Made by a program: the position numbers and the translations under genes. Below are positions 44,934 through 53,882 of a DNA stretch of 64,000 nt, one piece after another. The notes below the pieces were generated by a model. The model was not told the origin of the DNA, searched no databases, and was given only the letters and a program-made list of their open reading frames with translations. Location: NCBI RefSeq assembly GCF_001761545.1, contig NZ_CP017326.1, positions 1,550,001 through 1,614,000 of the forward strand. Direction: 5' to 3'. Position 1 is the first letter of the stretch, and the number at the start of each line of letters is the position of its first letter. The stretch comes from Weissella soli (GTDB lineage Bacteria; Bacillota; Bacilli; Lactobacillales; Lactobacillaceae).

Positions 44934-46346
44934 CTATTCGGTCAATTTAGTGCGAATAGCTTGTAATTGACGTTCAACTGTATTGTCTTCATCCACTAGT
45001 TTAGCAATTTTTTCGGTTGAATGCATGACGGTTGTGTGATCTTTGTTACCAAAGGCTACTCCAATTTGGGGTAATGATTCTTGGGTGATCTCACGTGATA
45101 AGTACATCGCCACTTGACGAGCAAAGACAACCGGTTTAGTACGACCCTTACCAATGATATCAGCTACCGGTACATTGAAGTACTCTGAAACCGCTGATTG
45201 GACTAAAGGAATCGTAATGACACGATGACGTTCATAATTCATTGATTCCAGGATTGCCTGGGCATCTTTTAACGTGACTTCAGTCGTACCAAACTTCGCC
45301 TTGGCCACAATTTTATTGAAGACCCCCTTCAGCTCACGAACGTTAGTATCAACGGCACCAGCGACTTCTTCGATAATCTCTTTGCTGATCGCCACGTTTT
45401 GATGTTCTGCTTCATTCATCAAAATACCAATTCGTGCGTTGACATCGGGCTTGGTGATATTGGCCGTGAAGCCTTGTGAGAAGCGGGATACCAGCCGATT
45501 TTCAACACCAGCAATCTGGTTAGGGGCTTTATCGGAAGTCATCACGATCTGGTGCCCATTACGCGTAATGACATTAAAGGTGTTGAAGAATTCTTCTTGT
45601 ATTTTACGGTCAGTATCGGGATTACTGTTCCCAGATAAGAATTGCACGTCGTCGACTAATAACAGATCAACACCACGGTATTCAGATTTAAACTCTTCTG
45701 CTCGGCCCATCCGCAAAGCATCAAACCAGTCATTGGTAAATTCTTCAGTGGTGATGAATTTAACCTTGGCGTTAGGATTACGTTGCATCACATCGTTGCC
45801 AATTGATTGCATTAAGTGGGTTTTACCTAAGCCTGAATCACCATAGATGAACATGGGATTCCATTGTGTGCTTAGAGGGTGTTCAGCAATGGAGCGTGCG
45901 ACACTGACCGCTTCTTGATTATTGATTGATGGCACGTAGCTATCAAATGTGTATGAAGCATCTAATTTAGAATCGGTCATCCATTCAGGTGTATCAGCTA
46001 AGTTTAATGTAATTTGTTCTTCATGGCGCGTTTCAACCACAGGTTGGGCAACGGTTTGTGTTGCAATCAACGTCACTAGCGGTTGTACGAAAACAGGGGT
46101 GCCATTTAAGACCATCGTTGCCTGCATCGCAGCTTGGACAAATGGTTGGTAGTAGTCACCACTTTGTTGCCATTGCTCAGCTACTTGCTCATGTGATGTG
46201 GTTAGGTATAAAACCGCGGTGCCATTGTCTTTAATCTCAAAACTCACCGCAGTCAATGACCCGACAAATGTTTCATAAGTTAGGCCAGATGCAACGGTTG
46301 CCTGCAAGTTTTGTTTGATGGCGTCCCAAAGTTGGTTATGATCCAT
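44934..46346 (-). CDS. dnaA: Chromosomal replication initiator protein DnaA
   Basis: A 470-residue AAA+ initiator. Domain I is at the N-terminus (LWDAIKQNLQATVASGLTYETF), the Walker A is GDSGLGKTHL, Walker B LLLVDDVQFL, and the C-terminal DNA-binding signature is VAFGNKDHTTVMHS. Start ATG 46346 is preceded by AAGGAGG with ideal spacing; the open frame goes 69 nt further upstream without a site. DnaA boxes lie on both sides of the gene. Confidence 0.98.
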   Translation of the reverse strand: MDHNQLWDAIKQNLQATVASGLTYETFVGSLTAVSFEIKDNGTAVLYLTTSHEQVAEQWQQSGDYYQPFVQAAMQATMVLNGTPVFVQPLVTLIATQTVAQPVVETRHEEQITLNLADTPEWMTDSKLDASYTFDSYVPSINNQEAVSVARSIAEHPLSTQWNPMFIYGDSGLGKTHLMQSIGNDVMQRNPNAKVKFITTEEFTNDWFDALRMGRAEEFKSEYRGVDLLLVDDVQFLSGNSNPDTDRKIQEEFFNTFNVITRNGHQIVMTSDKAPNQIAGVENRLVSRFSQGFTANITKPDVNARIGILMNEAEHQNVAISKEIIEEVAGAVDTNVRELKGVFNKIVAKAKFGTTEVTLKDAQAILESMNYERHRVITIPLVQSAVSEYFNVPVADIIGKGRTKPVVFARQVAMYLSREITQESLPQIGVAFGNKDHTTVMHSTEKIAKLVDEDNTVERQLQAIRTKLTE

Positions 46347-46951
46347 GGGAGAGCCTCCTTCATCCTTAAAATCGATTTCTATATTTGGCAATAACAGCAA
46401 AAAGTGCGTTATCACATGTTACACAGGCTAAAAAAATCAGTCTACGCAATTTAACATAAGACTATTCTATCAAGGTTCCAGCGAGTTTTCCACAGGAGAA
46501 CAGTTTAATAATTTTTAACTACATAACGATTTGTGATGTCCACACCCTGTGGAAAAAGATTTGCACTAATTCACAGGGATGTGAAAAAAAGAAGCAGTCC
46601 GCATGTGGAAAAGTGTGGAAAAGTCGCAGAAGCTAGTGATATCCACGGGTTGTTGTGGATAAATTTGAACGTAAAACACTAGTTTTCAACAGGTTATCCA
46701 CATTTCCACAGGCAGTATTAGGGTTTTTATACCACCCTGTGGATATTGTGGATAACCTGTGGAAACTGTGGAAAAACTCAAAAACAGGGTCCACCCCTTA
46801 CGTAATTGCTAACATAACGTAAAGTTAGATTGGGGATAAAATTCATACAAAATAGTTGTATATTTATGCTTATACAAAGTAAAGAAAAGGTTAAGAAGAT
46901 AAAGAGGGTTGCTTACCTGCCGTAATTCTGGTAACATTAGTTATTGAATTT
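46347..46951. other. oriC: Replication origin (oriC) upstream of dnaA
   Basis: About 600 nt without a gene. Exact DnaA boxes (TTATCCACA or complement) are at 46654-46662, 46694-46702 and 46747-46755. TGTGGATAT is at 46738-46746, and further one- or two-mismatch boxes of TGTGGAAAA/TTTTCCACA type occur between 46487 and 46775. A/T-rich stretches flank the cluster. It also holds the divergent dnaA and rpmH promoters, which I could not place exactly. Confidence 0.88.
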
Positions 46952-46979
46952 GTGGTTTGGCTCTGCCAGCCGCAGGCCA
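46952..46979 (+). promoter_or_regulatory. Hairpin in the rpmH leader
   Basis: TTTGGC(T)CTGC pairs with GCAGGCCAAA around a short loop, ending about 16 nt before the rpmH ribosome site. It may stabilise or regulate the rpmH mRNA. Confidence 0.35.
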
Positions 46980-47009
46980 AATCTAACTACGAATGGGAGG
47001 TGTCATCTT

Positions 47010-47144
47010 ATGAAGCGTACATACCAACCTAAGAAGCGTCACCGCGAGCGTGTACACGGATTCCGTAAGCGCATGAGCACAAGCAACGGACGTAAGGTAC
47101 TTGCACGTCGCCGCCAAAAGGGCCGCAAGGTATTGTCAGCCTAA
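47010..47144 (+). CDS. rpmH: 50S ribosomal protein L34
   Basis: A 44-residue, very basic ribosomal protein with the family sequence [20 protein letters not shown] at the start. ATG 47010 has GGGAGG 9 nt upstream; the open frame extends 66 nt upstream without a site. It forms the usual rpmH-rnpA-yidC unit, with a terminator after rpmH. Confidence 0.98.
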   Translation: MKRTYQPKKRHRERVHGFRKRMSTSNGRKVLARRRQKGRKVLSA

Positions 47145-47168
47145 TTAGGGTTACTGATAAAAGCGAAC

Positions 47169-47210
47169 ACGCGCGGTTCGGCCAAATGGCTGAGCTGCGC
47201 GTTTTGTTTT
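47169..47210 (+). terminator. Terminator between rpmH and rnpA
   Basis: A G/C-rich hairpin (ACGCGCGGTTCGGCC paired with GGCTGAGCTGCGCGT) is followed by TTTGTTTT. It would let rpmH be made in excess over rnpA. Confidence 0.75.
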
Positions 47211-47265
47211 ATATTTTTAATATTATGTTTTCTTCTATAAAAAGAAAGCGCCATGGAGTGAAATA

Positions 47266-47607
47266 ATGCGTAAGAGTTATCGTGTTAAAACCGAGCAGGA
47301 TTTCCAAACGGTCTATGATCAACATAATTCAGTTGCTAACCGGATGTTCATCATCTATACGATGGAACGTGAACAGCCTGATCACTTACGCTTGGGAATT
47401 TCCATTTCGAAGAAAGTGGCATTACGTGGGCATGAACGAGTCTGGATCAAGCGCCGGATTCGTCAAAGTGTGCTTGAAATGATGCCAGAATTGAAGCCAA
47501 ATGTGGATATTCTGGTCATTGTACGTAAATCCGCCTTTCAACAAGAAATGTCAGTGATTAAACAAAACTTGCAACATGCGTTTAAATTAGCTGATTTGTT
47601 CAAATAA
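47266..47607 (+). CDS. rnpA: Ribonuclease P protein component
   Basis: A 113-residue basic protein that assists the RNase P RNA in tRNA 5' processing. The RNR-type motif is in VALRGHERVWIKRRIRQSVLE. ATG 47266 has GGAG 7 nt upstream. It lies between rpmH and yidC in standard order. Confidence 0.97.
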   Translation: MRKSYRVKTEQDFQTVYDQHNSVANRMFIIYTMEREQPDHLRLGISISKKVALRGHERVWIKRRIRQSVLEMMPELKPNVDILVIVRKSAFQQEMSVIKQNLQHAFKLADLFK

Positions 47608-47686
47608 AGTAGTTAATGGGATATAACGGTTTTATATAACAACTACTATCATAATTAGGTATATACAAAGAATATGGAGAATTAGA

Positions 47687-48532
47687 ATGCAGACTGCAGA
47701 AAATTCAGCAAAGCCGGTTCGTTACGTGAAGTCAACGGTTGCCTCCGCAACGGCGTTGATTGTCATGGTGATTGCAGCGATTACTTATCAAGGTCATGTT
47801 GCTGGCACGGGATTGTGGCATGGTGTGATCATTGGTAATTTTGCCCGTTCAATTTTGGGAATTTCAAGTTGGTTTGGCGATAATTATGGTTTGGGAATCA
47901 TTGTCTTTACCCTGATGATTCGTGTTTTGATTTTGCCATTGATGGTGTATCAAACAAAATCAATGCGTTTGATGCAAGAAGTGCAACCAGTTATCAAGAA
48001 GATTCAAGAGAAGTACCCAAATCGTCGTGACACTGCACAAATGCAAGCCATGCAAACGGAAACTAGTGCCGTGTATAAAGAATACGGCATCAATCCATTT
48101 GCATCATTCTTACCATTATTGATTCAAGCACCTGTCTTGATTGCATTGTATCAATCAATCATGAATACGAAGGTCTTGCAAACGGGATCATTTATATGGG
48201 TGCAGTTAGGTCAACACGATCCGTACTTTATCCTACCGATCTTAGCTGCTTTGTTTACATTTGTATCTTCATACTTGGTCATGCTAGGACAGCCTGAAAA
48301 GAATGGCGTATCAACAACGATGACGTATGCTATGCCAGTGATGATCTTCATCTTTGCTATTAACGTACCATCGGCCTTGTCGCTGTACTGGGTGGTTTCA
48401 AATGCATTCCAAGTGATTCAAACATGGACGATTCAAAACCCCTTTGAAATTCGACGTGAACGTCAAGCGAAGAAGGCCGCTGAACGCGCTCGAGAACGTG
48501 CGATCCGTAAGGCAAAGAAGCGTAAGAAGTAA
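47687..48532 (+). CDS. yidC: Membrane protein insertase YidC
   Basis: A 281-residue insertase with five membrane segments. The conserved groove residue Arg is in GIIVFTLMIRVLILPL, followed by a cytosolic hairpin (MRLMQEVQPVIKKIQEKY). The C-terminus is strongly basic and may contact the ribosome. Unlike most Gram-positive YidC proteins, the N-terminal segment (ALIVMVIAAITYQGHV) has no lipobox cysteine. ATG 47687 has GGAG upstream. A terminator follows. Confidence 0.95.
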   Translation: MQTAENSAKPVRYVKSTVASATALIVMVIAAITYQGHVAGTGLWHGVIIGNFARSILGISSWFGDNYGLGIIVFTLMIRVLILPLMVYQTKSMRLMQEVQPVIKKIQEKYPNRRDTAQMQAMQTETSAVYKEYGINPFASFLPLLIQAPVLIALYQSIMNTKVLQTGSFIWVQLGQHDPYFILPILAALFTFVSSYLVMLGQPEKNGVSTTMTYAMPVMIFIFAINVPSALSLYWVVSNAFQVIQTWTIQNPFEIRRERQAKKAAERARERAIRKAKKRKK

Positions 48533-48546
48533 ATTGAATTATCTTT

Positions 48547-48580
48547 AGCGACCCTGTGTCAGTCACGGGGTCGCTTTTTT
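48547..48580 (+). terminator. yidC terminator
   Basis: AGCGACCC and GGGTCGCT pair around an 11-14 nt loop, followed by TTTTTT. Confidence 0.9.
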
Positions 48581-48669
48581 GCGTTCAAATTAGCGCATGA
48601 TTTATCAATCAGTTGAAAAGGGTACCATCTTTTTAGAAATAAGGTATATTTAGTGAGTTGGGTATTATA

Positions 48670-50388
48670 ATGGGGTGGGAAATGAAAAAAATAAATCTGC
48701 AAACGACGTTCATTTTTGGGTTAATCTCAGTTTTAAGTTATATTCCTATTATGCGGACGCATCGCGTTTTTGGTCAGGGAGATTTGTTATTTCATCTGAA
48801 TAGAATGTTAGGGCTGGCAGAAGGTCTCCGTCATGGACAATTGAACTATCGTAGCTTTGATGTGTTATCAAATATCGGTAGTGCGACAAATTATTTTTAT
48901 CCGTTTGTGTTTACATTGGTCTTCGCGGGATTATTTGTCGTATTGGCGAATCATCTGGTATTGGCATTCTACGTCGGTGAATTAATCTTATTGTTTTGCA
49001 CCTTGATGGTAGCCTATTGGAGTATGAAATCTTTTGCCGGTAATCACAAACGGGCATTCATCTTTGCGATTTTTTGGGGCTTTAGTGGGTATCGTTTCTA
49101 TTTAGCATTAGATCAATTTGTCTTAGGTGAGGCTATTGCATTTGTATTTTTACCATTGGTCTTTCTAGGATTTTACGAGGTTTTTTTCAGAAATCACAAA
49201 CGATGGTGTCTTTTAGGCTTCGGCATGACTTTGTTGCTGTACGCGCACATGCTTTCGGTTGTTTTAACAACGGCTATATTTGTGGTCATTGCACTCAGCG
49301 CGATGTTAACAAAACGAATTAGTGGCTATAAAGAACGGATTGGCGCATTGATTAGAGCCATTAGCCTATTCATCATTTTGGGAGCTGTGGTTTGGGTTCC
49401 TTTACTGTACCAATTCTCAATGACAAAGATTCAGACAACAACAAAACAGTCAGTGCTGTTCATGGCATCGTTAGGTGATAACCTAGTTAATGCGTTGAAC
49501 GGTTCGTACCAAAATATTGGTATTTTCGGGGTGGTTGCGGTCGTTTGGGCTTTAGTTTTGTTGTTTCAAAAGCGCTATGAGTTAAATGTGCTGTTTGGTC
49601 TGATTGGCGTGATCATATTTATTTTGGGTACAAATATTTTCCCTTGGTATGCCATACCATTTAGGCTACAGGCCTTGATACAATTCCCTTATCGCTTATT
49701 CAGCTATGCCACGCTATTTTTATTTGTCTTTTTATCTAAGGAATTAGCGGATAGATACAAGCAACTACAGCATTATCGACTAGCCATGGTGACGCTGATG
49801 GTATTCTCAGTTATTAATTTTTGGGGACATTCAGAACTGTTGGTTGCAAATCGCCAAAATAATCCCGTGCTCAACTTGAAACAAGATCGCGCTGCAGATT
49901 CAAATCATCAAGAGTCAACATTTGTAGCAGATACAGCTGGGTTAAAAACAATCTTGGGTAGTCGGCATGACTATATTGGGATGACGGATTATGCACCAAT
50001 CAATAGTTGGCAACCGCTCAATACAGCCAGCTTGTTAAAACAAGAGGTCTTGTTTAATCATCAGGCGGTTGACGCAAAAATAAGTTATCAATCAAATCAG
50101 AGTATGTATCAGGTGACGGTTAATCAAGCTGGTTGGTTAGATTTACCCGTATTAGCATATGGTAATGAAACAGTGCTGTTAGACGGTCATCAGGTGGCAA
50201 TTAAGCAAAGCCAGCGTGGTAGCGTGGCCGTTTATCTTGAAAGTGGTCAACATATGATTCAAGTTAGCGCACCAGCCCCGAGGTGGATTTATGGTCTTTG
50301 GATATTTGTTTTTATCGCATGGATAATTGTGTTACTTCGTTTATGGTCTCGCGATAAAATAACTAAGGTACCGATATCAGCACGATAA
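48670..50388 (+). CDS. Polytopic GT-C-like membrane protein
   Basis: A protein of about 572 residues with roughly 12 membrane segments and a C-terminal extracellular beta domain (about 420-550) before a last membrane segment. The first loop GQGDLLFHLNRMLGLAEGL has the Asp/His placement of GT-C glycosyltransferases that use lipid-linked donors, as in YfhO-like proteins. ATG 48670 (MGWEMKK) or ATG 48682 (MKKINLQ, with GGGTGGG nearby) may be the start. It stands alone after yidC. It might glycosylate a surface polymer outside the cell, from family likeness only. Confidence 0.65.
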   Translation: MGWEMKKINLQTTFIFGLISVLSYIPIMRTHRVFGQGDLLFHLNRMLGLAEGLRHGQLNYRSFDVLSNIGSATNYFYPFVFTLVFAGLFVVLANHLVLAFYVGELILLFCTLMVAYWSMKSFAGNHKRAFIFAIFWGFSGYRFYLALDQFVLGEAIAFVFLPLVFLGFYEVFFRNHKRWCLLGFGMTLLLYAHMLSVVLTTAIFVVIALSAMLTKRISGYKERIGALIRAISLFIILGAVVWVPLLYQFSMTKIQTTTKQSVLFMASLGDNLVNALNGSYQNIGIFGVVAVVWALVLLFQKRYELNVLFGLIGVIIFILGTNIFPWYAIPFRLQALIQFPYRLFSYATLFLFVFLSKELADRYKQLQHYRLAMVTLMVFSVINFWGHSELLVANRQNNPVLNLKQDRAADSNHQESTFVADTAGLKTILGSRHDYIGMTDYAPINSWQPLNTASLLKQEVLFNHQAVDAKISYQSNQSMYQVTVNQAGWLDLPVLAYGNETVLLDGHQVAIKQSQRGSVAVYLESGQHMIQVSAPAPRWIYGLWIFVFIAWIIVLLRLWSRDKITKVPISAR

Positions 50389-50397
50389 CTGGTCATT

Positions 50398-50413
50398 TGT
50401 TTCACGTGAAAAT
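50398..50413. promoter_or_regulatory. parS: Degenerate parS site
   Basis: TGTTTCACGTGAAAAT matches 14 of 16 consensus positions and keeps the central palindrome. It lies 80 nt left of the integrative element's left repeat. ParB binding may be weaker. Confidence 0.6.
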
Positions 50414-50492
50414 ACTGTTCTGTTTTTTATTTGGTAAAACCGTGCTACATCAACTCATTTTGCTTCAAAGTGTCTCAAAAATCCAAATAATA

Positions 50493-50510
50493 ACACCAAT
50501 TTGACACCAC
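50493..50510. repeat. Left attachment repeat (attL) of the integrative element
   Basis: The 18-mer ACACCAATTTGACACCAC recurs exactly at 55657-55674, next to the integrase stop codon. The two copies bound a 5.2-kb segment with foreign-looking genes. Confidence 0.75.
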
Positions 50511-50526
50511 TCTTTCAAGAAGGTCT

Positions 50527-51459
50527 TTATTTTTTTGACAAAATTATGTTTACAATACTATCAATTAGCTTTAAAGGAATAAGATCATCACGATTAAAAA
50601 AATATTTCCCCGGTATATCTTGTAAGTATTCTTGTATACTGGATCGAATCGCATATTGATCCACTAACCTAAGATCTAAGTAGTTTGTCTTATGGTATAA
50701 CCTCTGTGCAAAGATAAATTTAAACATCTCAATAGTATTTTCGCTATTGTCAGTTAAAAGTTTGACAACCTTACGCTGTGTATTGTCTATCACTTCATCA
50801 GCCGTCTCATCGTAGGTTTTAGCGAAGCTGTACCCTGCTAATTGATATCCATCACTGTAGAGTACTTCATCAAATAAAATTTGACCATACTTGAAGTAGC
50901 TAGTTTTTCCTGAATGTGACTCTCCAAGTACAACATAGTTGGTTTCACTTACTTTTCCTGCGGTACCATGTATTGGCAAGAAACCACTGTACATAAATTT
51001 TCGATTAATTCGCCCCTCAATTAACTTTTGAATGAGCGGCAAAAAGGTCGTGAAATCAGACAGCGTTCGATATGAAATATCTACTACATCGTCACGTACA
51101 ATAATATGATTATCAGAAATTTGGAAGACAAGGTTATTATATATATCAACCCCTTTTTTTACACCACTTACTTCGTCTTCAATTGTTACCATTCTAGGTA
51201 TCGATTTTTGTGAAATTCTGAAAATTGTAGCTTGTGATGCAATGATTGAGTTCTTCCGTTCCTCAAAATTAAAATACTTCGAAATTTTTTCAAGAATATT
51301 TAGATCATCCGCAGAAAAATATATGTCTATATTGTGTATAAATGACTTCACAGTAAAGTCATACATAAATTCAGCTAAATTGATTGGAGCATTTATATAC
51401 TTATCTCTAACTAGGATTTTCCCATCTAGTATCGTTACCTTATACTTACTATAATTCAT
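50527..51459 (-). CDS. HPr-kinase-like P-loop protein of the integrative element
   Basis: A 310-residue protein. The first 150 residues have no recognised motif. About 161-187 reads LPIHGTAGKV then VVLGESHSGKTS, matching the layout of HPr kinase/phosphorylase-like kinases where a His-led strand precedes the Walker A. LFDEVLYSDGYQLAG (about 195-209) fits the second acidic segment. Such kinases occur in some peptide-modification clusters, including Firmicutes lasso-peptide loci, from memory. Its ATG overlaps the 3' end of the extended nucleotidyltransferase frame by 11 nt. It is A/T-rich and lies against the local leading-strand direction. Substrate unknown; not HprK itself. Confidence 0.65.
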   Translation of the reverse strand: MNYSKYKVTILDGKILVRDKYINAPINLAEFMYDFTVKSFIHNIDIYFSADDLNILEKISKYFNFEERKNSIIASQATIFRISQKSIPRMVTIEDEVSGVKKGVDIYNNLVFQISDNHIIVRDDVVDISYRTLSDFTTFLPLIQKLIEGRINRKFMYSGFLPIHGTAGKVSETNYVVLGESHSGKTSYFKYGQILFDEVLYSDGYQLAGYSFAKTYDETADEVIDNTQRKVVKLLTDNSENTIEMFKFIFAQRLYHKTNYLDLRLVDQYAIRSSIQEYLQDIPGKYFFNRDDLIPLKLIDSIVNIILSKK

Positions 51460-52123
51460 CTAAAAATCCCATCCATTCTACAACCAATGAGCTAACTTCT
51501 GAATCTGATATATCGATTTTTAAAAATCTAAGTTGTGTATACTTTTTGAATAACTCGTCAGTTACTATATTCTTAAGCAATTTTGGTATCTATTTTCCAT
51601 TTAGCGTAGTGATATTTTTTTTCAGTAGAAGTAAAATTGCTAAATCATCACCGATGGATTCAATAACAATTTTCCGACTGTATGGCTCATCTATTGACAA
51701 ATCTTTCAAATCATTCAACAATTGGTAATAAAATTTTTGATACAACAGATCAAAATCAATATCATTTTTGGCATGTTCAATTTTATTTAACAAAACTTTT
51801 TGAGTATCTTTAATGACTTTTCCTGATAAGACACGACCACTCAAAAAGTTCATATCACGTTTTGCAGTTAACATATCTTCAGTGAATGCCTGTACTAGCT
51901 TTTCAAATTCATCGATCGAAATGTTTTGAATGTGAAACTTCGCTCCCTCTACTATACTCACAACCAATTTTTCTAAATTCGTGATGTCAGATGGCTTGTA
52001 TACTACAACTAAATCCACATCGCTATCCCTGTTAGAAACCCCCATCGTTGTTGACCCATGCTGGATTATTCCAAGTGAGGATTTCATAAAAGGAAAGGAA
52101 TCCATTATAAATTTAACATCCAT
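51449..52123 (-). pseudogene. Nucleotidyltransferase-domain gene interrupted by an in-frame TAG
   Basis: The intact part (51590-52123, 177 residues) carries the minimal nucleotidyltransferase signature HGSTTMGVSNRDSDVDLVV near residue 22 (G-S ... D-x-D). A TAG at 51590-51592 ends it after LNGK. The same frame then stays open for 46 further codons (starting IPKLLKNIVTDELFKKY) to a TAG at 51449-51451, which overlaps the next gene's start. A single nonsense change in a 224-codon gene is the simplest reading; a true shorter protein or stop read-through are alternatives. Such enzymes occur with HPr-kinase-like genes in some lasso-peptide clusters. Confidence 0.6.
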
Positions 52124-52136
52124 AAGTTAAGTCACC

Positions 52137-52448
52137 TCAAATAAATAATAGAATAGTAATCAAGATGATAGTGATGATTAACCGCACTACGTGATGTTGC
52201 CAGTGAAACGAATGTGTCGATACTCCACGGTATAGTGCTAATGCTTGGTATCCAATCAAACTAATTGATACTGGAATTACAATATACGGCTCAGAAACAT
52301 ATATTAGTGATATTATCAAAGCGATACTGATTAGGAAGTTAATATAGTGAAACTCTCGATCGGTGTCTTTTTCGCTTATCAGGCTTTGCACTGATGCTAT
52401 AATCATTAGCAGGGCATATATGCCGATTAAAACTCTTATAATAATCAT
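52137..52448 (-). CDS. Small four-helix membrane protein
   Basis: A 103-residue hydrophobic protein with about four membrane segments and a His-rich loop (STHSFHWQHHVVRL) before the last. No family recognised. It lies 13 nt upstream of the nucleotidyltransferase gene and 25 nt downstream of the M50-like fragment, so it is part of the island operon. Confidence 0.6.
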   Translation of the reverse strand: MIIIRVLIGIYALLMIIASVQSLISEKDTDREFHYINFLISIALIISLIYVSEPYIVIPVSISLIGYQALALYRGVSTHSFHWQHHVVRLIITIILITILLFI

Positions 52449-52473
52449 GATTACTTCTCCTTAATTTTAAACC

Positions 52474-52941
52474 TTACGGTATTATTTGAATTCCTAAAAC
52501 CGCTAATAAAAGCACAAAAAATATTGAAAGTATGAACAACATCCCCCAAGCCATTACAACCTTTTGGGAATAAGCGTCTAAATGCTGAGTATCATCACGC
52601 TTAACGAAGTTTTTTGCTAATTCAAAGAATTTTTGCTTTAGTGCATATACTCCGGTAATGTCCTGAAATAGTAAATATCCGTCTCCTCTTAATAAGAAGG
52701 GGTAGCTAGACGCTAAGATCATTACGGTAGACACTAGGGATATAGACTCTAGTAGAGTCTTCATTTCATAATTAGAGCTACTCAAAGCAACCGAAATAGC
52801 TAGTACAGGGACGGCAATAATTTGTATTGTACTCATTAAAATAATATGAATCCGCTCCCTCTTGGAGAGTAAGTATATTGCTGATTTCCCACTACCTATT
52901 GATAAAAAAATCAAAAATGAAACTCTTATATAGAATGCGGT
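52474..52941 (-). pseudogene. C-terminal fragment of an M50-like membrane peptidase, cut by the IS
   Basis: The frame is open from the stop at 52474 up to the insertion sequence edge at 52941, with no clear start (only an internal TTG at 52912-52914), so the 5' part is missing. The product has about four membrane segments. PFLLRGDGYLLFQDITGVY resembles the second metal motif (N-P-x-L-x-x-D-G-Y-W) and following segment of M50-type proteins found in peptide-modification loci such as YydH. The first HExxH motif would lie in the lost part. The remaining protein cannot be a working peptidase. Upstream genes of the operon are probably lost as well. Confidence 0.55.
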
Positions 52942-52976
52942 GTACCCAAAAAGTTAAAGTAAAATAATTTAGCTGA

Positions 52977-53882
52977 TTAAGCGGCCATTTGTCGGTATTC
53001 TACCGGTGAGTGGCCGTTTAATTTTGTTTGAATGCGTGCGTTATTGTAATACCGTATCCAATCATTAATCGCATGAATCAATTCTTTTGCGGATGCGTAC
53101 TTGCTCAATGCACCAATTTCAACTTTTAGTTTATTAAAGAAACTTTCCATAACCGCATTATCTAGAGCGGTCGCACGACGCGACATGCTTTGGATAATGC
53201 GGTTTTGCTTTAATATATTGCGCCATGATTTGTGACGATATTGCCACCCTTGATCAGTGTGAATGGTTGTGCGATAAGAGCGTGTGGGTAGCAGCTCTAC
53301 GAGCTGATTAAGTGGTTGTAGGGTAAAGGCAAGATTAGGACTAGTGCCAATTGCGTGCGTAAGTATTTCATTATTATACATATCGAGAATAGGCTCCAGA
53401 TAAACTTTTTCTCCCGTAGCTGGTACCTTAAATTCAGTGACATCACTAGATAGTTTTTGGAATGGACGATCAGTTTTAAAGCGGCGGTGAATCTTGTTCT
53501 TCACGCGCTTTCTCTCAGGTCCTTTAGATGAATCATACTTACGTGATGGCTTGTTGTACCCAACACCTTGTAATCCCATCTCATGCATAACTCGTTGGAC
53601 TTTCTTATGATTTACTTTTGCGAACTCTGATTGCTTACGTAACTTTAAATAAACTCTGCGCACGCCATAGTGTTTATCAGCTTTCCAGATTGTTTTAATA
53701 GCCACGCGAAGTGGCTCGTCAGGGTCATCGTTTTTGAACTTGCGTTTCCAATAGTGGACGGTGCTCTCTACAATTGGTAGAACACTTAGGATATCAATCA
53801 GTTTAAATTGCGCCTCGAGTCGGCAGGTTACTTCTGCGAGTTGTCGGTTCGTTGCTGAATCGAGGCTAATAATTTTAACGCT
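52977..53882 (-). CDS. IS3-family transposase OrfB
   Basis: The catalytic part of the transposase. The DDE triad is visible in SSDVTEF, HTDQGWQYRHKSW and LDNAVMESFFNKLKVEIG. The frame is open from about 53882 and has no good start there; it is normally reached by a -1 shift from orfA at the T/A-rich overlap (53830-53885). Only the GTG at 53705 is a plausible internal start, giving 242 residues. Upstream, FKLIDILSVLPIVESTVHYW is the usual HTH-like N-terminal part. Coding appears intact, but expression depends on orfA, which is interrupted. Confidence 0.85.
   Translation of the reverse strand, partial: SVKIISLDSATNRQLAEVTCRLEAQFKLIDILSVLPIVESTVHYWKRKFKNDDPDEPLRVAIKTIWKADKHYGVRRVYLKLRKQSEFAKVNHKKVQRVMHEMGLQGVGYNKPSRKYDSSKGPERKRVKNKIHRRFKTDRPFQKLSSDVTEFKVPATGEKVYLEPILDMYNNEILTHAIGTSPNLAFTLQPLNQLVELLPTRSYRTTIHTDQGWQYRHKSWRNILKQNRIIQSMSRRATALDNAVMESFFNKLKVEIGALSKYASAKELIHAINDWIRYYNNARIQTKLNGHSPVEYRQMAA

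Noticed and set aside
45439-45846. 135-codon plus-strand frame
   Set aside because: Antisense to the dnaA AAA+ domain.
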